Assembly (NCBI RefSeq): GCF_900109265.1
Contig: NZ_FNZM01000004.1
Location: 1-64,000 of the forward strand
Length of the DNA: 64,000 nt
Source: Paraburkholderia tropica
Lineage (GTDB): Bacteria; Pseudomonadota; Gammaproteobacteria; Burkholderiales; Burkholderiaceae
Direction of reading: 5' to 3'
The translations under genes were made by a program, and so were the position numbers. Below the pieces are notes generated by a model. The model made no database searches. It was not told the origin of the DNA and worked only from the letters and a program-made list of their open reading frames with translations. Below are positions 56,489 through 64,000 of the stretch, in pieces (position 1 is the stretch's first letter; each line of letters starts with the position of its first letter).

Positions 56489-57824
56489 CGCGCCGCGAGA
56501 CGCGAGCCAGACTCAGCCGCAGACTCGGTTGGAAACGCGTCCGCGCCGCACGCTCGCGCGCGACTTCGTGCTCGCCTATCTGGTGCTCGCGTTGATCGTC
56601 GGCGCGCTGCTCTCGCTCGTCTCGATGTGGACCGTCAACCGCCTCGAAACGCATTTGCAGCAGATCGATATGGGCATGGCGCTCGACCGCGTGCGCGACG
56701 AATATCTCGCGGGCAAGAGCGTTGGCCGCGTGAACCGCTTCTTTCACGGCGAACCGGGCAGCGATACGTTTCCGACCTGGCTGCGCGACGTCGAGCCCGG
56801 CTTCTCGCGCCTCGAACACGGCGACCGCGACTGGCATGTGATGGCCGACGACCGCGACGGCGTGCGCTACATGCTGCTGCGCGACTACACGGCTTTCGAG
56901 GAGCGCCGCGTGCATTCGCACTGGCTCACGGTGCTCAGCGTGGTCGCGAGTCTGCTGGTGGCGTTTCTGCTGGGCGGCGCCGTCACGCGCCGCTTCGTGC
57001 GCCCGCTGATCCGGCTCGCGGAACAGGTCGTCAAACGTCCTGCGCTGCCGCCGCAAACGCGTCTCGCGCACGCGTATCCGGAGAACGAAATCGGCCGGCT
57101 CGCTGCCGCTTTCGACGCCACCTACAACGAACTCGAAGCCGCGCTGCAACGCGAAAAACTCTTTACCGCCGATGTGAGCCACGAATTGCGCACGCCGCTC
57201 ACGGTTATTTCGAGTTCGTGCGAACTGCTGCTCGACGACCCCGCGCTCACCGCCACGCAACGCGCGAAACTCGAACGCGCGCACGCGGCCTCGCGCGATA
57301 TTCATCAGCAACTCGCCGCGTATCTGATGCTGTCACGCGGTTCGGCCACGGCCACGGGCTTCGCGCAAAGCGACGTCGCCAGTGTGGTGCGCGAGGAAAT
57401 CGCGCACTGGTCGCCACGCGCCACGCAACTCGGCTTGCGCATGGAAGGCGAATTCGCCCCTGCTAATCCATTACCTGGGATGACGAATCTTTTTCCGGCT
57501 GCACTGCTGCGTATCGTGCTCTCGAATCTGATCCGCAACGCGCTCCAGCACGCGGCCAGCGGCACGCGTATTCTCGTGCGCGCCGACGCCGCCAGTTTCG
57601 AAGTCGCCGACGACGGTCCTGGCATCGCGGCGAGCGTGAAGCCCCATGTTTTCACCCCATTCGTGCGCGGCGGCGAAGCGGGCGCGGACAATCTCGGCCT
57701 CGGGCTCTCGCTCGTCCAGCGCATCTGCGAGCATCAAGGCTGGCTTGTCACGCTCGATTCCGCGCCCGGCGCAGGCACGCGCTTTCGTATCGAACTCACG
57801 GCGAGCAAGGCCGCGATCGACTGA
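56478..57824 (+). CDS. Sensor histidine kinase
   Basis: 448 residues. TM1 about 28-52, a periplasmic sensor of ~100 residues, TM2 about 150-172, HAMP, then H-box FTADVSHELRTPLTV, N-box LSNLIRNALQHA, G1 VADDGPGIAA and G2 GLGLSLVQRICEHQG. Inner membrane. Partner of the response regulator before it. The periplasmic part (HGEPGSDTFPTWLRDVEPGF) resembles that of several uncharacterised proteobacterial kinases. Confidence 0.93.
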   Translation: MRADAPRDASQTQPQTRLETRPRRTLARDFVLAYLVLALIVGALLSLVSMWTVNRLETHLQQIDMGMALDRVRDEYLAGKSVGRVNRFFHGEPGSDTFPTWLRDVEPGFSRLEHGDRDWHVMADDRDGVRYMLLRDYTAFEERRVHSHWLTVLSVVASLLVAFLLGGAVTRRFVRPLIRLAEQVVKRPALPPQTRLAHAYPENEIGRLAAAFDATYNELEAALQREKLFTADVSHELRTPLTVISSSCELLLDDPALTATQRAKLERAHAASRDIHQQLAAYLMLSRGSATATGFAQSDVASVVREEIAHWSPRATQLGLRMEGEFAPANPLPGMTNLFPAALLRIVLSNLIRNALQHAASGTRILVRADAASFEVADDGPGIAASVKPHVFTPFVRGGEAGADNLGLGLSLVQRICEHQGWLVTLDSAPGAGTRFRIELTASKAAID

Positions 57825-58067
57825 AAAATGCCTTGAATCAAGGGCTTTTCGCATCGACCGGGCATCGGCCACGCATCGGCGAAATCTACCCTCGCCCGAA
57901 TCATAGCGATGCCGGCATCAAGAAAACGTTAAGACGTCGTTCCGCGCGCACAGTGACACCTCACCATGCGTGCAACTCATGAAGTCAGCGAAATTACTCA
58001 ACGTCGGCGCACGCGTGCAACGGTAGGATGCGGAGTTTTCCGCCAACGCCATTGCGCACGCACGTTC

Positions 58068-58661
58068 ATGAGCACAGGTATGACTTCACGCCGCGCCTTC
58101 GCCACGCGCACGATTTTCACCGCCCTCCTGTTGCTCGCGCTGATCGGCGCGGGCGCATCGGTCTGGGCGTTTTCCGGTTACGTCGGTGTGGCGGCGACCG
58201 ACAAGGACAATGCGCTCGTCGCGTGGTTTTTGCACACGACCTACCAGCGCTCGCTCGACCGGCAGTCGTCCGCGGTCGCGGTGCCGGACAATCTCGTGAA
58301 CGACGTCAACGTGCGCGCGGGCGCGCATCTCTATGCGCAGCATTGTGTCTACTGCCACGGCGCGCCCGGCGTGCGTCTCGATCCGATCGGCGCGGGCATC
58401 TCGCCACGCGCGCCGGATCTGCTCGCGGCCAAACGTCATAACGGGCCGCAATCGACGTTCTGGGTCATGCGCCACGGCGTCAAGATGACCGCGATGCCCG
58501 CCTTCGGCAAATCGCTCGACGACACGCAGCTCTGGCAGCTCGCGGCATTCCTGCGCGCCCGACGCGGCATCGACGCCGGGGACTATCGCGCGCTCACCGG
58601 CCCGGTAGCGGACGCGAGCGGCGATCCTTCCACCGGCCGGAAGAGTCCCTTGGCGGATTAG
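58068..58661 (+). CDS. Membrane-anchored c-type cytochrome
   Basis: 197 residues; the start may be the ATG at 58068 or 58080. One N-terminal transmembrane segment (IFTALLLLALIGAGASVWAF), then a class I cytochrome c domain with one heme site CVYCH (about residue 104) and a likely axial Met in MTAMPAFG. Faces the periplasm as an electron carrier. No oxidase or dehydrogenase gene is adjacent, so its partner is unknown. Confidence 0.88.
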   Translation: MSTGMTSRRAFATRTIFTALLLLALIGAGASVWAFSGYVGVAATDKDNALVAWFLHTTYQRSLDRQSSAVAVPDNLVNDVNVRAGAHLYAQHCVYCHGAPGVRLDPIGAGISPRAPDLLAAKRHNGPQSTFWVMRHGVKMTAMPAFGKSLDDTQLWQLAAFLRARRGIDAGDYRALTGPVADASGDPSTGRKSPLAD

Positions 58662-58752
58662 TGGTTAACCCTGGGAGATAAGACCTCTAGACTTTTAGTC
58701 ATGGATTGCGGCGAGTTGCCGCAGCCAATCACGAAACAGATCGGAGGTTGTC

Positions 58753-59028
58753 ATGAAGTCGCTTGTCCAGGTTGCTGCTGTTGCCCTTGCTCTCACGCTC
58801 CCGGTTGCCTCGTTCGCCCAGTCGAACGGCGGCATGACCCGCGCGCAGGTTCGCGCCGAACTCGTGCAGCTCGAACAGGCCGGCTATCGCCCGGGCGACG
58901 GCGACAACGCCCACTACCCGGAAGCGATCCAGGCCGCCGAAGCCAAGGTCGCCGCGCAGAACAGCGCAGTGGGCGGCGCCGCGGCCGGTTCGTCGGCAGC
59001 AGGCGGCCGTTCGCAAGCGGGCCAGTAA
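58753..59028 (+). CDS. DUF4148 periplasmic protein
   Basis: 91 residues with a Sec signal peptide MKSLVQVAAVALALTLPVAS cleaved after FAQ. The mature part MTRAQVRAELVQLEQAGYRP is the DUF4148 signature, a family abundant in Burkholderiaceae and of unknown function. The Ala/Gly/Ser-rich tail is low complexity. Start behind GGAGG. Supports the taxonomic placement. Confidence 0.9.
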   Translation: MKSLVQVAAVALALTLPVASFAQSNGGMTRAQVRAELVQLEQAGYRPGDGDNAHYPEAIQAAEAKVAAQNSAVGGAAAGSSAAGGRSQAGQ

Positions 59029-59283
59029 GGCCTCGTGAGCGTCGATGAGCGCCGATGAGCGCCCGTCGGCTTCACAGGCGCGGCGCGGTTGCGGCTGACG
59101 CATGACCGGCAAGCCGCGCCGAGCGTGCAAACGGAACATGAAACCGAGCGTGCGCGCGGCACACGACGCGCGCTCGGGCGCCGGATCGCGGCAATCCGCC
59201 GCACCGCTATAGTGCGACGGACCTCGATCCCGTCAAGCCGACAGGTCTTACACTGGTTACCGTCGCCCGCCGAGGAACCGCCC

Positions 59284-60045
59284 GTGCCTATCCAGTATCT
59301 GCGCAGCTTCACGTCCGTGGAACGCACCGAGAAAGCCAATCTCCGGCTCGGCCGCGCGCTCGCGTGCATCGCGGGCGCGGCCAACGCCGGCGGCTTCCTG
59401 GCGGTCGGGCAATACACCTCGCACATGTCCGGCATCGTCTCGTCGGTGGCCGACAACCTCGCGCTCGGCGATATCGGCCTCGCGCTCGCCGCGCTCAGCG
59501 CGATCTTCGCCTTCGCGGGCGGCGCGGCCACGTCCGCGGTCCTGATCAACTGGGGACGCCGCCGCGCCGTCCACAGCGTCTACGCCTTGCCGATGATGCT
59601 CGAAGCCCTGCTGCTGACGGGCTTCGCCGTGCTCGGCGCGAACATGGAACACCATCGCGTACTGTTCGTGCCCGCCACCGTCGCACTGCTCTGCTACGTG
59701 ATGGGCCTGCAGAACGCGATGATCACGAAGATCTCGCACGCCGAAATCCGCACGACGCATATGACCGGCATCGTGACCGATCTCGGCATCGAGCTCGGCA
59801 AGGGGCTGTACTGGAACTGGGGCGTGCCGGCGGGCGCGGCGCAGCACGTGCGCGCGGACATGCTGCGCGTGCGCGTGCTGGCCTCGCTGCTCGGCATGTT
59901 CCTGATCGGCGGGCTGGGTGGCGCGCTGGCGTTCCGGCATCTGGGTTTTTCGTCCGCGGCCCTGCTTGCGGCCGCGCTGCTCACGCTCGCCTGCGTGCCG
60001 CTCGCCGACGATCTGCGCCGATGGTCGCCGCGCGATCCGGCTTGA
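59284..60045 (+). CDS. DUF1275 (YoaK-family) membrane protein
   Basis: 253 residues from a GTG at 59284 behind GAGG. Six to seven hydrophobic segments. The family motifs AGAANAGGFLAVGQYTSHMS (with the conserved G-H-M-TG pattern) and CYVMGLQNAMITKISHAEIR then TTHMTGIVTDLGIELG are present. DUF1275 proteins are inner-membrane proteins of unknown function. Convergent with the FAD monooxygenase gene. Confidence 0.88.
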   Translation: MPIQYLRSFTSVERTEKANLRLGRALACIAGAANAGGFLAVGQYTSHMSGIVSSVADNLALGDIGLALAALSAIFAFAGGAATSAVLINWGRRRAVHSVYALPMMLEALLLTGFAVLGANMEHHRVLFVPATVALLCYVMGLQNAMITKISHAEIRTTHMTGIVTDLGIELGKGLYWNWGVPAGAAQHVRADMLRVRVLASLLGMFLIGGLGGALAFRHLGFSSAALLAAALLTLACVPLADDLRRWSPRDPA

Positions 60046-60089
60046 TCCGTCCCAGTTCAGGTTGATCGGTTCGGCCGCGGCGAGTCTCG

Positions 60090-61232
60090 CTATGCCGTCG
60101 CGCGACTCGCCGCGCCGCCGCTGAGGAATTCGACGAGACTCGCGGGCGTGCGCTCGTCGAGACACAGCGCGAGCGTGGTGCAGGAATCCACCGCCGCCGC
60201 GTAGCTGCGCGCAAACATCTTCGTTTCGTAGGCGGCGAACGCGGCCTCGGCATCGCCGGGGTGGGCGGCGATCGCCGCGCCTAGCTCCGCACCGTCGAGC
60301 ATGGCGAGATTCGCGCCTTCGCCCGCGGGCGGCGCGAGATGCGCGGCGTCGCCGAGCAGCGTCACCCCGCGCACGCGCGTCCAGCGATGATCGACCGGCA
60401 GCATGAACAGCGGACGCGGGACCGGCGCGCCCTCGCCATCGGTGATCAACGCCGTGAGCGCGGGCGCCCAGCCCACGAATTCCGCCGCGATGGCAGCCGT
60501 CGCACTGGCCGCGTCGTTGAAGTCGATCGCGTCGAACCACGCCAGCGGGCGATTCAGCGCGATATACGCGTGCAGCACGCCGCCGGGTTCGCGATGCGCG
60601 AAGATCCCTTTGCCGGGCGCGGGCGCGAACAAGCCGCCGCCGCCCACGGCCTCGGCGGCCGCGACGTGGCGCGTATCGACGTCGCGCAAATGCGTTTCGA
60701 TGAACGTCGTGCCGGCATACTCCGGCACCGCCGCCGACAGCAGCGGCCTGACCTTCGACCACGCGCCATCGGCGCCCACCAGCAACCGGCTGATCACGCT
60801 GGAACCGTCGGTGAACCTCAGCCGGTGCTCGCCATCGCCGAGCGGCGCGACCTCGCTGAGCTTTTTGCCCCAGCGCACCGTGCCCGGCGGCAGCGACGTC
60901 AGCAGCATGTCGCGCAATTCCCCGCGCAACACTTCGGGCCGCCCGCCCGTGCCGTCGTCGGGCTCATCGAGCAGCAGCGTGCCCTGCGAGTCCCGCACGC
61001 GCGTGGCCTCGCCGCCCACGTGAACGATCGCCCGGAACGCGTCGCTCAAACCGGCCGCCGCCAGCGCGGCCTGCCCGTCCTGCTCGTGGATGTCGAGCAT
61101 GCCGCCCTGCGTGCGCGCTTGCGCCGACGGCTCCGCCTCGTAAAGGGTCGCGGGAATGCCGTGCAGATGCAGAACGCGCGCGAGCACCAGCCCGCCGAGT
61201 CCCGCGCCGACGATCGTCACCGGTGTCGTCAT
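60090..61232 (-). CDS. FAD-dependent monooxygenase, TetX-like
   Basis: 380 residues from the ATG at 61232 behind AAGGAAA. The dinucleotide motif TIVGAGLGGLVLARVLHLHG binds FAD; DG in LLVGADGAWSKVR; and LLGDAAHLAPPAGEGANLAM closes the FAD site. The family (PheA/TetX-like flavin monooxygenases) hydroxylates aromatic or polycyclic compounds using NADPH. Divergent from a TetR gene with twin operators between them, so it is inducible by that repressor's ligand. Resistance by drug modification is possible but unproven. Confidence 0.88.
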   Translation of the reverse strand: MTTPVTIVGAGLGGLVLARVLHLHGIPATLYEAEPSAQARTQGGMLDIHEQDGQAALAAAGLSDAFRAIVHVGGEATRVRDSQGTLLLDEPDDGTGGRPEVLRGELRDMLLTSLPPGTVRWGKKLSEVAPLGDGEHRLRFTDGSSVISRLLVGADGAWSKVRPLLSAAVPEYAGTTFIETHLRDVDTRHVAAAEAVGGGGLFAPAPGKGIFAHREPGGVLHAYIALNRPLAWFDAIDFNDAASATAAIAAEFVGWAPALTALITDGEGAPVPRPLFMLPVDHRWTRVRGVTLLGDAAHLAPPAGEGANLAMLDGAELGAAIAAHPGDAEAAFAAYETKMFARSYAAAVDSCTTLALCLDERTPASLVEFLSGGAASRATA

Positions 61233-61269
61233 CGCGTTTCCTTTCAATTGGTCATGTACGAAACACTCA

Positions 61270-61284
61270 TGGAACGACGTTCCA
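61270..61284. promoter_or_regulatory. Operator 1, TetR / FAD monooxygenase
   Basis: TGGAACGACGTTCCA, a perfect 15-bp palindrome in the divergent promoter region. Confidence 0.75.
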
Positions 61285-61298
61285 GAGGAAAAATAGTT

Positions 61299-61313
61299 TG
61301 GAACGAAGTTCCA
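61299..61313. promoter_or_regulatory. Operator 2, TetR / FAD monooxygenase
   Basis: TGGAACGAAGTTCCA, a one-mismatch copy of operator 1, 29 bp away centre to centre and 20 bases before the TetR start. Two such sites suggest binding of two dimers. Confidence 0.75.
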
Positions 61314-61332
61314 TAAGTGTCAAGCTACGGGG

Positions 61333-62010
61333 ATGACCACGGAAAACCGGACACGGCGGCGCGCGGACGCGCTCACCCAACAGCGGATCGTCGAAGCGGC
61401 GATCGAGATCCTCGACCAGGACGGCGAGGACGCGCTGACCTTTCGCGCCCTTGCGGCGCATCTCGCGACCGGCAGCGGCGCGCTCTACTGGCACGTCGCC
61501 GACAAGCAGACCTTGCTCGCCCAGGCCACCGACCAGATCGTTGCCGCCGCGCTACACGAAGCGGCAACGCGGCCGCAACCGCAGGACGCGATCCGCGCGC
61601 TGGCGCTCGGCGTCTTCGATGCCATCGACGCCCATCCATGGGTCGGCGCGCAGTTGGCGCGCGATCCGTGGCAGTACGCGGTCTTGCGGATACTCGAAGG
61701 CGTCGGCGTGCAGGTGCAGGCGATGGGCGTGCCCGAGCCCGCGCAATTCAACGCGGCGACGGCCATTCTGAGCTTCATTCTCGGACTCGCGGGGCAGTAC
61801 GCGACGCGTCCGCAAGCGGCGCTCGAAGGCGTGGATCGGGCGGCGGTGCTGGAAAACGTCGCCGCGAAATGGGCGCAGCTCGATGCGGCACAACACCCGT
61901 TTGTACGTCAGGTGGCGGCCATGCTGTCGGGTCACGACGACCGCGAGCAGTTTCTCGCCGGTATCGATTTCATTCTGGCCGGCATCGTACAGAACACGAT
62001 CGTGTCCTGA
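61333..62010 (+). CDS. TetR-family repressor
   Basis: 225 residues. HTH in RIVEAAIEILDQDGEDALTF then LATGSGALYWHVADKQTLL, of the TetR/TetR_C subgroup in which tyrosine-tryptophan (LYWHV) closes the recognition helix. The C-terminal domain is helical. Divergent from the FAD monooxygenase with two palindromic operators between, an arrangement like tetR-tetX. Ligand unknown. Confidence 0.9.
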   Translation: MTTENRTRRRADALTQQRIVEAAIEILDQDGEDALTFRALAAHLATGSGALYWHVADKQTLLAQATDQIVAAALHEAATRPQPQDAIRALALGVFDAIDAHPWVGAQLARDPWQYAVLRILEGVGVQVQAMGVPEPAQFNAATAILSFILGLAGQYATRPQAALEGVDRAAVLENVAAKWAQLDAAQHPFVRQVAAMLSGHDDREQFLAGIDFILAGIVQNTIVS

Positions 62011-62051
62011 TCGGCAATTAATCAGCCATCCGAATTAATGGTGCGTGCCCC

Positions 62052-62930
62052 TCAGAATGTGGGCAAGAGCCGGCTCAATTCGTCCAGCGACCGACTTTGA
62101 TAAGCAGGACGCGACACCATCCAGGTCTGGATGGCGGTCAGCGGAATGGACTGCACGGTGCTCGCAACCGCGAGCGTGGCGAGCACCGACTTCGGAAACA
62201 CCGCCACGGCTGTTCCGGCGGATACCGCCGCAAAAATCGCGTGATACGAGTGGTATTCGATGATCTCGGGACGAGATCCCGCGTCCGCGTGTTGCGACTC
62301 CAGCCATTGCTCGCCGAGCCGGCGATAGGTGCAGCCCTTCGGAAAGGCCGCGAGCGGATAATGCGCCACGCTCGCGGACGCAGCGCCCGCGCGACCCGGC
62401 ACCAGCAGCAGCAACTCCTCGCGAAACACCGGCACCGCCGCGAGACTGGTATCGTCGTCCGTGTTGAATTCGAGGGCGGCGCGCTCGTCGGTTTCCGCCA
62501 CGAAGGCGCAATCGAGCCGGCTGGCCTTCACGTCGTCGATCAACGCGCGCGTGGTGCCCGTGGAGATTTCGAGCTGCACGTCGGGCCACAAACTCTGATA
62601 CGCGCCCAGTAGCCCAGGCAGCCGCGCCGCCGCCGTGCTTTCCATCGCCCCAATTCTCAGCTTGCCGACGGGTACGTCCGACTGCATCGCCTGCCGCGCC
62701 TCTTCAGCGAGCGTGAGCATGCGATGCGCGTAGCCAAGCAGACGCTGCCCGTTTTCGGTCAGCGTCATACGCTTGCCTTCACGCGAAAAGAGCTGCACGC
62801 CCAGTTCTTCTTCGAGCTGCTTGACGCGCGTCGTGACGTTCGATTGCACGCGCTGCAGCAATTGCGCCGCGCGCGTGACGCTCTGTTCCTTCGCGACCAG
62901 GCTGAAAATCTCCAGATCGAGCAGTTCCAT
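62052..62930 (-). CDS. LysR-family transcriptional regulator
   Basis: 292 residues from the ATG at 62930 (MELLDLEIFSLVAKEQSVTR); ten extra residues are open upstream. HTH SVTRAAQLLQRVQSNVTTRV, then an effector domain of the CynR/GltR-like kind (LRIGAMESTAAARLPGLLGA). It follows the nitronate monooxygenase gene by 65 bases on the same strand and could be co-transcribed with it. Confidence 0.88.
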   Translation of the reverse strand: MELLDLEIFSLVAKEQSVTRAAQLLQRVQSNVTTRVKQLEEELGVQLFSREGKRMTLTENGQRLLGYAHRMLTLAEEARQAMQSDVPVGKLRIGAMESTAAARLPGLLGAYQSLWPDVQLEISTGTTRALIDDVKASRLDCAFVAETDERAALEFNTDDDTSLAAVPVFREELLLLVPGRAGAASASVAHYPLAAFPKGCTYRRLGEQWLESQHADAGSRPEIIEYHSYHAIFAAVSAGTAVAVFPKSVLATLAVASTVQSIPLTAIQTWMVSRPAYQSRSLDELSRLLPTF

Positions 62931-62994
62931 ACGTCGATTCCCAAATAGCGAATACGTCAATCACAATCATCTCAATTTGAGATCTTACTGCCAC

Positions 62995-64000
62995 TCAAGC
63001 GGCATTCGAAACGACCGAATTGAGTCGCGCCACCGCGTCGCGCATTTCCACTTCGAGCGTCCGCATGAGTTCCGCAGCGGGCAGCGCGCGGGACAAGGGC
63101 GCAGCCTGACCGGCCCATTGCGCGCCATAACCGAACTCGCCCTTGGCCTTGGCCGCCGCATTCAACGCCTTGCCCGCGTCGTAGGTGATGGGATAGGCGG
63201 GCACGGTTTTCGGGCTCCCTGCCTCGTGCAAGATCTGCGTGAATTTGTTCACGATCGAGCGCGCCGCGCGGCCGGAAATGGCCTCCGTGAAGGTGGTGTG
63301 TTCGGCGGCAGCGCCGAGCAACGCTTTGCGATAACCGTCGTCGACCGACGTTTCCGGACACGAAACGAACGCCGTTCCCAGTTGCGCCGCCGATGCGCCG
63401 AGCGCCAGCGCCGCCACGATGCCCGCGCCGTCCATGATGCCGCCCGACGCGATCACCGGCAGGCTGCATTTCGCGGCCACGAGCCGCGTGAGCGCGAACG
63501 TGCCGAGCGCGTCGTCGTGCGGCGTGGCGTCGAAGATACCGCGATGGCCGCCCGCTTCGATACCTTGCACGACGATCGCATCGACACCGGCCGCCTCGAC
63601 CTGACGCGCTTCATCCAGATTGGTCGCGCTCGCGAGCAGACGAATCCCAGCCTGTTTGTAAGCGGCAATCAGCGCGGCATCCGGCAAACCGAAATGAAAA
63701 CTCACGACTGCCGGACGCGCGTCGAGCAGCATCGTCTGCATCGCCTCGTCGGCGACGAAGCTGGTGTAGATCTCGCGCAATTGCGCCGGCGGCTCGGCGT
63801 CGTACAGCGCGAAGTAGCGCTGTAGCCATTTGAGCCAGGTTTGCTCGACCTCGCGATTCGCCACCGCGGGCGCGTGGCAAAAGAGATTCACGTTGAACGG
63901 TTTCTGCGTCAGTGCGCGCGTGGCGTCGATGGCCTTGCGCGCGTCGGCGGCATTCATGGCGCCCAGGCCAAGCGAGCCGAGGCCGCCGGCATTCGACACT
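62995..64000 (-). CDS. Nitronate monooxygenase (2-nitropropane dioxygenase family), 5' end off the window
   Basis: At least 334 residues; the visible N-terminus is SNAGGLGSLGLGAM, so about 30 residues (the usual PIIQAPM strand) lie beyond 64000. FMN TIM barrel with GVDAIVVQGIEAGGHRG (catalytic His in AGGHRG) and VIASGGIMDGAGIVAALALG phosphate loop. Oxidises alkyl nitronates such as propionate-3-nitronate. Upstream of a LysR gene on the same strand. Confidence 0.9.
   Translation of the reverse strand, partial: VSNAGGLGSLGLGAMNAADARKAIDATRALTQKPFNVNLFCHAPAVANREVEQTWLKWLQRYFALYDAEPPAQLREIYTSFVADEAMQTMLLDARPAVVSFHFGLPDAALIAAYKQAGIRLLASATNLDEARQVEAAGVDAIVVQGIEAGGHRGIFDATPHDDALGTFALTRLVAAKCSLPVIASGGIMDGAGIVAALALGASAAQLGTAFVSCPETSVDDGYRKALLGAAAEHTTFTEAISGRAARSIVNKFTQILHEAGSPKTVPAYPITYDAGKALNAAAKAKGEFGYGAQWAGQAAPLSRALPAAELMRTLEVEMRDAVARLNSVVSNAA

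Noticed and set aside
59257..60762. 501-codon minus-strand frame across DUF1275 and the monooxygenase
   Set aside because: Arg/Ala/Gly-rich shadow spanning two real genes in high-G+C DNA.

Overview
The window looks like a member of the Burkholderiaceae, most likely Paraburkholderia or Caballeronia. It carries a Burkholderia-type porin, a DUF4148 periplasmic protein, an amiC / response-regulator / sensor-kinase neighbourhood, many LysR regulators and high-G+C codon usage. It has two parts. Bases ~323 to ~55,200 are an accessory block of moderate G+C in which, reading by eye, I find only one GATC tetranucleotide (5277). From 55,254 to the end the DNA is visibly G+C-richer, GATC is common, and the genes look like ordinary chromosome. 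The junction is a scar made of a LysR 3' remnant and an amiC 3' remnant.

Layout: 1-879, an IS3-family element inserted in a vgrG gene. 1.2-3.1 kb, cold-shock protein and two membrane proteins. 3.3-8.5 kb, MRJP-like Tat protein, SDR, 3-hydroxyisobutyrate-dehydrogenase-like enzyme and an MHS-type permease. 8.8-12.9 kb, ChaC-like cyclotransferase and a LysR/FUSC efflux pair. 13-17.7 kb, an electrophile-detoxification style group (old yellow enzyme, TetR, VOC protein, AraC, quinone reductase). 17.9-24.9 kb, LysR, 3-hydroxyacid dehydrogenase, a degenerate amidase translationally coupled to a 61-residue ORF, thioesterase, YciI-like protein and CoA-acylating MmsA. 25.5-27.7 kb, an orphan AbiGi-like protein and an alpha/beta hydrolase. 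27.9-32.6 kb, a five-gene urea/amide-type ABC importer. 32.9-41.7 kb, the core nitrile/amide pathway: amidase, porin, cobalt transporter, NHase accessory protein, cobalt-type nitrile hydratase alpha and beta, a second active amidase and a LysR regulator. 41.8-44.4 kb, SDR, DUF1097 protein, quinone oxidoreductase. 44.6-47.5 kb, a LacI remnant, three unknown small proteins, and a tiny convergent module (36-residue basic ORF facing a DUF6471 regulator) whose promoters carry the same 14-bp palindrome three times. 47.8-55.2 kb, a Tn7-like transposition operon (tnsA, small ORF, tnsB, tnsC, short tniQ) ending in an accessory protein with an IS5-type DUF4096-like DNA-binding domain. 55.2-64 kb, chromosomal two-component system, cytochrome c, DUF4148, DUF1275, FAD monooxygenase/TetR pair with twin operators, LysR and nitronate monooxygenase.

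Together, the catabolic genes could take a nitrile or amide through porin and ABC importer, hydrate it with Co-nitrile hydratase (cobalt supplied by the NiCoT permease), hydrolyse the amide to a carboxylic acid, and funnel a 3-hydroxyacid through the dehydrogenase and MmsA to an acyl-CoA. The substrate is inference. The most unusual items are the extreme GATC avoidance of the 55-kb block, the Tn7-like system with an apparently split target selector, the twin-operator/DUF6471 module, and the intact amidase homologue lacking two of three catalytic residues.
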